Shown here: piece by piece, positions 23,092 to 26,502 of the stretch
Layout of the letters: every line of letters begins with the position of its first letter
Position numbering within the stretch: position 1 is the stretch's first letter
Made by a program: the position numbers and the translations under genes
NCBI RefSeq assembly: GCF_022376445.1
Contig: NW_025955456.1
Span: 1-26,502 of the forward strand
Direction: 5' to 3'
Length of the DNA: 26,502 bases
From: Fomitopsis serialis
Lineage: Eukaryota; Basidiomycota; Agaricomycetes; Polyporales; Fomitopsidaceae
The notes under the pieces: generated by a model
What the model saw: the letters and a program-made list of their open reading frames with translations, nothing else
The model's database searches: none
What the model was told of the DNA's origin: nothing

Positions 23092-26000
23092 GAGCTAAGT
23101 CCGCGCGAGGGCACAGCAGGGCATGGCGAGCACCAGACGCGGCCGGACGCTGCTTTACAGCTGCCCAGGGCCACGGCCAGACACAGACGCCCGTCTCCCG
23201 CCCCGTGCGTCTCCTCCCTTCTCCGGCGCCTCTCTCCATCTGCCGATCGCCATCACCCGTTCATGCTCCGCCAGATACGATTCCAGATCGCCTTCCAGAA
23301 CGTCCCCACGCTTCTCCTCCCACGCCCCCCCATTGGCCCCTGCTCCCCGGCATCCCCTCGCCCGTGCCCGGCACGCCCGATATAGCCCTCGCAATAATCC
23401 CTTTTCCGGAGACCGTGGCCCGGTGTGACCCTCCAGCCGCATCAGGCCCCCCGTTCATCCGTCTCCTTCGGACGATAACCTCCTCCTGCCCAATCCGTCC
23501 TGTGCCTGTCTCGCCCTCCGCCCCCGCTGCATGTGCCCGCCCCGTCGTCGCCCGCGGGCACCCCTGCTCCTACCATCCCGCCGTTGTGAGCACCCTCCTG
23601 TCGTCCGTCCGACGCGTCGGCTCGGCTTGTCACGCGCGCCCGATTCTATGATCAAGAACGTGCTGGATTGACGCGCACCAGCCCGCGTGTGCGTCATGAC
23701 AGCGCGACGCGAGCCAGACACGTCCCCTCGCTCGTCTCTCCTCCCCTGTCCTCCTGCGTCTCCTGCCTGCACATTTCTGGGGTCTCCTCTCGTGTCCACT
23801 GTCTCTCCAGCGCGCCTGACCAGTGGGTCCCCTTTCGGCGGGCCTCGTGTTCTCCAGCGCGTCTGTTTCTTCCGCGACGCACCCTGTGCGCCACCATCTG
23901 CCTCGCACGCAATTACCTTCGTGCTCCAGCTGCCTCCGCGCTCTCGGTGCCGTTGCATGGGCTCGCCCGGTCACCAAGGGGCGTTCCGACGCGTCCCGCT
24001 GCGCTGGCGAGAAATCCCTGTGGATACGACCTCTGATGCTGGCCGTTCCTCGGGATGGCTGCCGCCCCCGGGCTGCCCACTCGCTTGACACACGCACGAC
24101 CAACGCACGACCACGCCGCATGCGCGTTCTCGTCTTCGCCCTGTCTTCGCCTGCCAATCGCAGCCCGCTTCGCAGCCTTCCCTTCCATCGAACGCTTCCC
24201 TCGATCCGATTGATCCTGTCTGCGAACTGAGATAGCGATGCGGCGCAGACGTCTGTCACCTCGGTGTCACGCCTCCTGCCTGATGCGGACGCACACCAGC
24301 CCATGACGCAGCTCGCCCCCGCCTTCTCGCACGCGCTGGCTTCGCGCAGATCGCCCCCTGCGACGCCGCGTTTCCTCCGCCCCGCCGCGAAGCCCACCCA
24401 GTGACGTCCCCTTACGGCACGGCGTCTCCCCCACATCGCGACCACCCGCTGCCCGCTCGTAACGACGACGCGCCACGCGGCGTCTCCGGAGGGCCTGCCG
24501 CGCCGCGACGGACTGAGGCGCCGGCGTTGGCCGTGCCCGGCGCCGAGACACGCCGCGTGCGACCGGCCAATGGCAGCGCGCGCACGGCACCCGACTGGCC
24601 GCGCCGGCCGCGGAGGCATAATGTTGGTTTCGCCGGCGAGTTCTGCTTTGTGGCGGGAGACCGGGAGTCGCAGGGCACGAGGCTCGCACCCGCCCGCAGC
24701 CGTTCGTCCTTCGGAGCCAGCCCACCGTCGCGGTCCAGTCATCGTGCCAAGCCGTCCTGCAGCGTCCCTCCCACGTCGCCCTCCCCCGCGCCCGTCGCCG
24801 CCAGTCCTGACAGCGAAACGCAATCCGCTATCAATCGCAGCTCGCCTTATCTCGATGCCTCCTTCCAGCGACACCGCGCACGCCTCGACCAGCCCACCAG
24901 CTGAGAAGCACAAACGAAATCAATCCGACGCGACGGGGATTCTCGCAGCGTCCGCCGCCCCTCTCGCCACCCGGGCTGCCATGTCAGAAGCCATGAGTTC
25001 GCGAGCGGGTGATGCGTCGTTGTCGGTCTGCACACTGCATCGGCACCTCTGCCGCTGCCGATTGCCAAGGCACCATCACGCGCCCGGCGTAAGTCATCGC
25101 TGTTGAATATTTGAATGGGCCGTGCGCGAGCCTTCTCTTCCTTCGTCCCTTTCCAGACGCTCCATCCCGCTCCCTCTGGGTCCCGAGACGCTGCTCCGGC
25201 ACACTGGGTCGCCACGACTCTATTGCGCCCGCGTCGTCGTCAAGATTCATTGCGTCCAATGAATCCGAAACAAACGTGCACGCGAATCTCAGGAGGGCGC
25301 TCCTGAGGTCCTGACGCGCCCCCCCCTCTCCCCGCGCCTGATTGGACAGCTGACCGGCGTGCGCACAGACGCACTCCCGCCCAATTCAGTCGCCAGCCCA
25401 GAACGCACCCCGCGCCCCTGGAGAAATATGTCCGCGAACCCTCCCATGCTCGCCTCGCGCCTCCGTCTGACACGGCGCGGTGACGGGTGCCCAGCACATC
25501 GTGAGCCGTGGCTGCGCCGCCCCAACGCCTCTCTGATCGCTCATATACGCGACTCACGCCGTGCACCCCGTGGCGCACGTCCTAGGCTACGAATGGCATA
25601 TCGTGCCTCCCGGCGAGGAGTCCGCACTGTAACGGTCGGTTTGCGAGGCACATACATCGTGAGCCGCCCCACCCCGCTGTTGCCACCTTCGGGCGCATGT
25701 GCGGAGCGCGTCGGTGGCTGTCGCACTGGCGCACGACCTGCAACGGATTAACGGGTTGGACTCGCTTCTGCGCCGAACATTTCTCCGGGCTTTGTACTCG
25801 AACACTACACACGTTCGCTGCCCGTGTTCTCCGAGGCTCGCAACGCCTCCGATTCTGCGTGGAACGTCCGCGTCTCCCCAGATGCGGCCCGCTTCAAAAT
25901 CAGCCGTCGCAATCTCCAGCGCAATCTTCGTTCGTGCAAGGCGATTGCACGGAAAAGGGCTCCGGACGCCTCGGAGTGCTGCAGCTCCCAGCGTCCCTGA

Positions 26001-26502
26001 CAATCATAGGCGGTCTAGACCGCAGGCGGCTCGGGCTAAGCTCGGGCTCACTGCAACCATGAACGACGTGTGCAGGTGCACGTGCATTCGCTCTGTGTCT
26101 GCGCGTCGGGACGAACACGGTGTCTTCTCCCCTGCTGAGGCTCGTACGTGCGCCTCGACTCTGCATTCTGGCTGCTGTCTTGCCGCACTGCCGCTGGAAT
26201 GCTGGGCTGCGGTCCCGCTGGACCCTCAAGCGCACGCCGCCCCGCCCCCCGGTGCCCCGCATCCCACACTCAACACCCGACTCAGCGCCCGCTTTCGCAT
26301 GAAGATCCCGATCAACCTCCGTGCTGCATTGGCGTCACGGTCTGAAGGCCCTCTCTGCGTGCTGGGACGCGCTCAAATGCCCTCCGCCCACCTAGCTCCG
26401 GGCTGGCCCTGCCACTGAAATGCACGAGCGTATCCTGAGCTGCCTGCTGCACGTCCCGGTCGGACACCCGCCCGCTCCACGGATCCCAGACGCAACTCAA
26501 GG
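23092..26502. other. Long GC-rich upstream region of the Con7-like gene, no supported gene
   Basis: About 3.4 kb up to the window end, strongly GC-rich with pyrimidine excess on the plus strand. Long open frames occur on both strands (up to about 430 codons, minus, 24913-23630), but they are Arg/Gly/Ala-rich, lack domains, and are what GC-rich random sequence gives. Two ACGCGT words (23612-23617, 23989-23994) match the fungal MCB cell-cycle element but are expected by chance at this GC content. One spliced plus-strand candidate starts at 24855 (see findings). It probably contains the promoter and long 5' leader of the Con7-like gene. Confidence 0.5.

Noticed and set aside
22524..23174. 216-codon minus-strand Pro/Ser/Arg frame
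   Set aside because: It is a shifted-frame shadow of Con7-like exon 1; only the other frame leads into the zinc finger.
23630..24913. 427-codon minus-strand open frame
   Set aside because: It begins at a GTG, is dominated by Arg/Gly/Ala, has no domain, and overlaps equally long frames on the other strand; this is expected in GC-rich sequence.

Overview
The window reads as nuclear DNA of a filamentous basidiomycete, most likely an Agaricomycete. The genes are intron-dense: 43 introns were placed in six genes, all GT-AG and nearly all 46-66 nt long. Codon use is GC-rich, and the protein set (TOR kinase, F-box/RCC1 protein, Arp8, RING protein, Con7-like zinc finger) is fungal. Gene models were built by hand from conserved motifs plus splice sites. 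All five complete models keep a single frame across every junction.

Layout, left to right. 1-4956 (+): the 3' half of the TOR kinase gene, from late HEAT repeats through FAT, FRB, kinase and FATC to the true stop. Its first exon carries an apparent one-base deletion. 5459-7744 (+): an F-box protein with RCC1-like repeats, resembling yeast Saf1. 7877-7956 (-): tRNA-Pro(AGG) with an 8-nt intron, and directly upstream of it a short relic that looks like retroelement reverse transcriptase. 8236-9879 (+): an unrecognised protein of 477 residues. 9880-11103: intergenic, with a clear 167-bp inverted-repeat element (MITE-like). 11104-14043 (+): Arp8 of the INO80 chromatin remodeller in 13 exons. 15845-14302 (-): a coiled-coil RING finger protein convergent with Arp8, whose second zinc cysteine lies on a 15-nt micro-exon. 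15846-20489: 4.6 kb without a gene I can support. 23091-20490 (-): a Con7-like C2H2 transcription factor. 23092-26502: 3.4 kb of GC-rich upstream sequence with no convincing gene.

The genes do not form one pathway. TOR signalling, SCF-type ubiquitination, INO80 remodelling, a RING E3 and a developmental transcription factor are ordinary housekeeping and regulatory functions of a fungal chromosome arm. I found no CRISPR array, rRNA, biosynthetic cluster or intact transposon. The least explained parts are the MITE-like element, the tRNA-linked relic, the orphan protein, and the two long gene-free stretches around the Con7-like gene.
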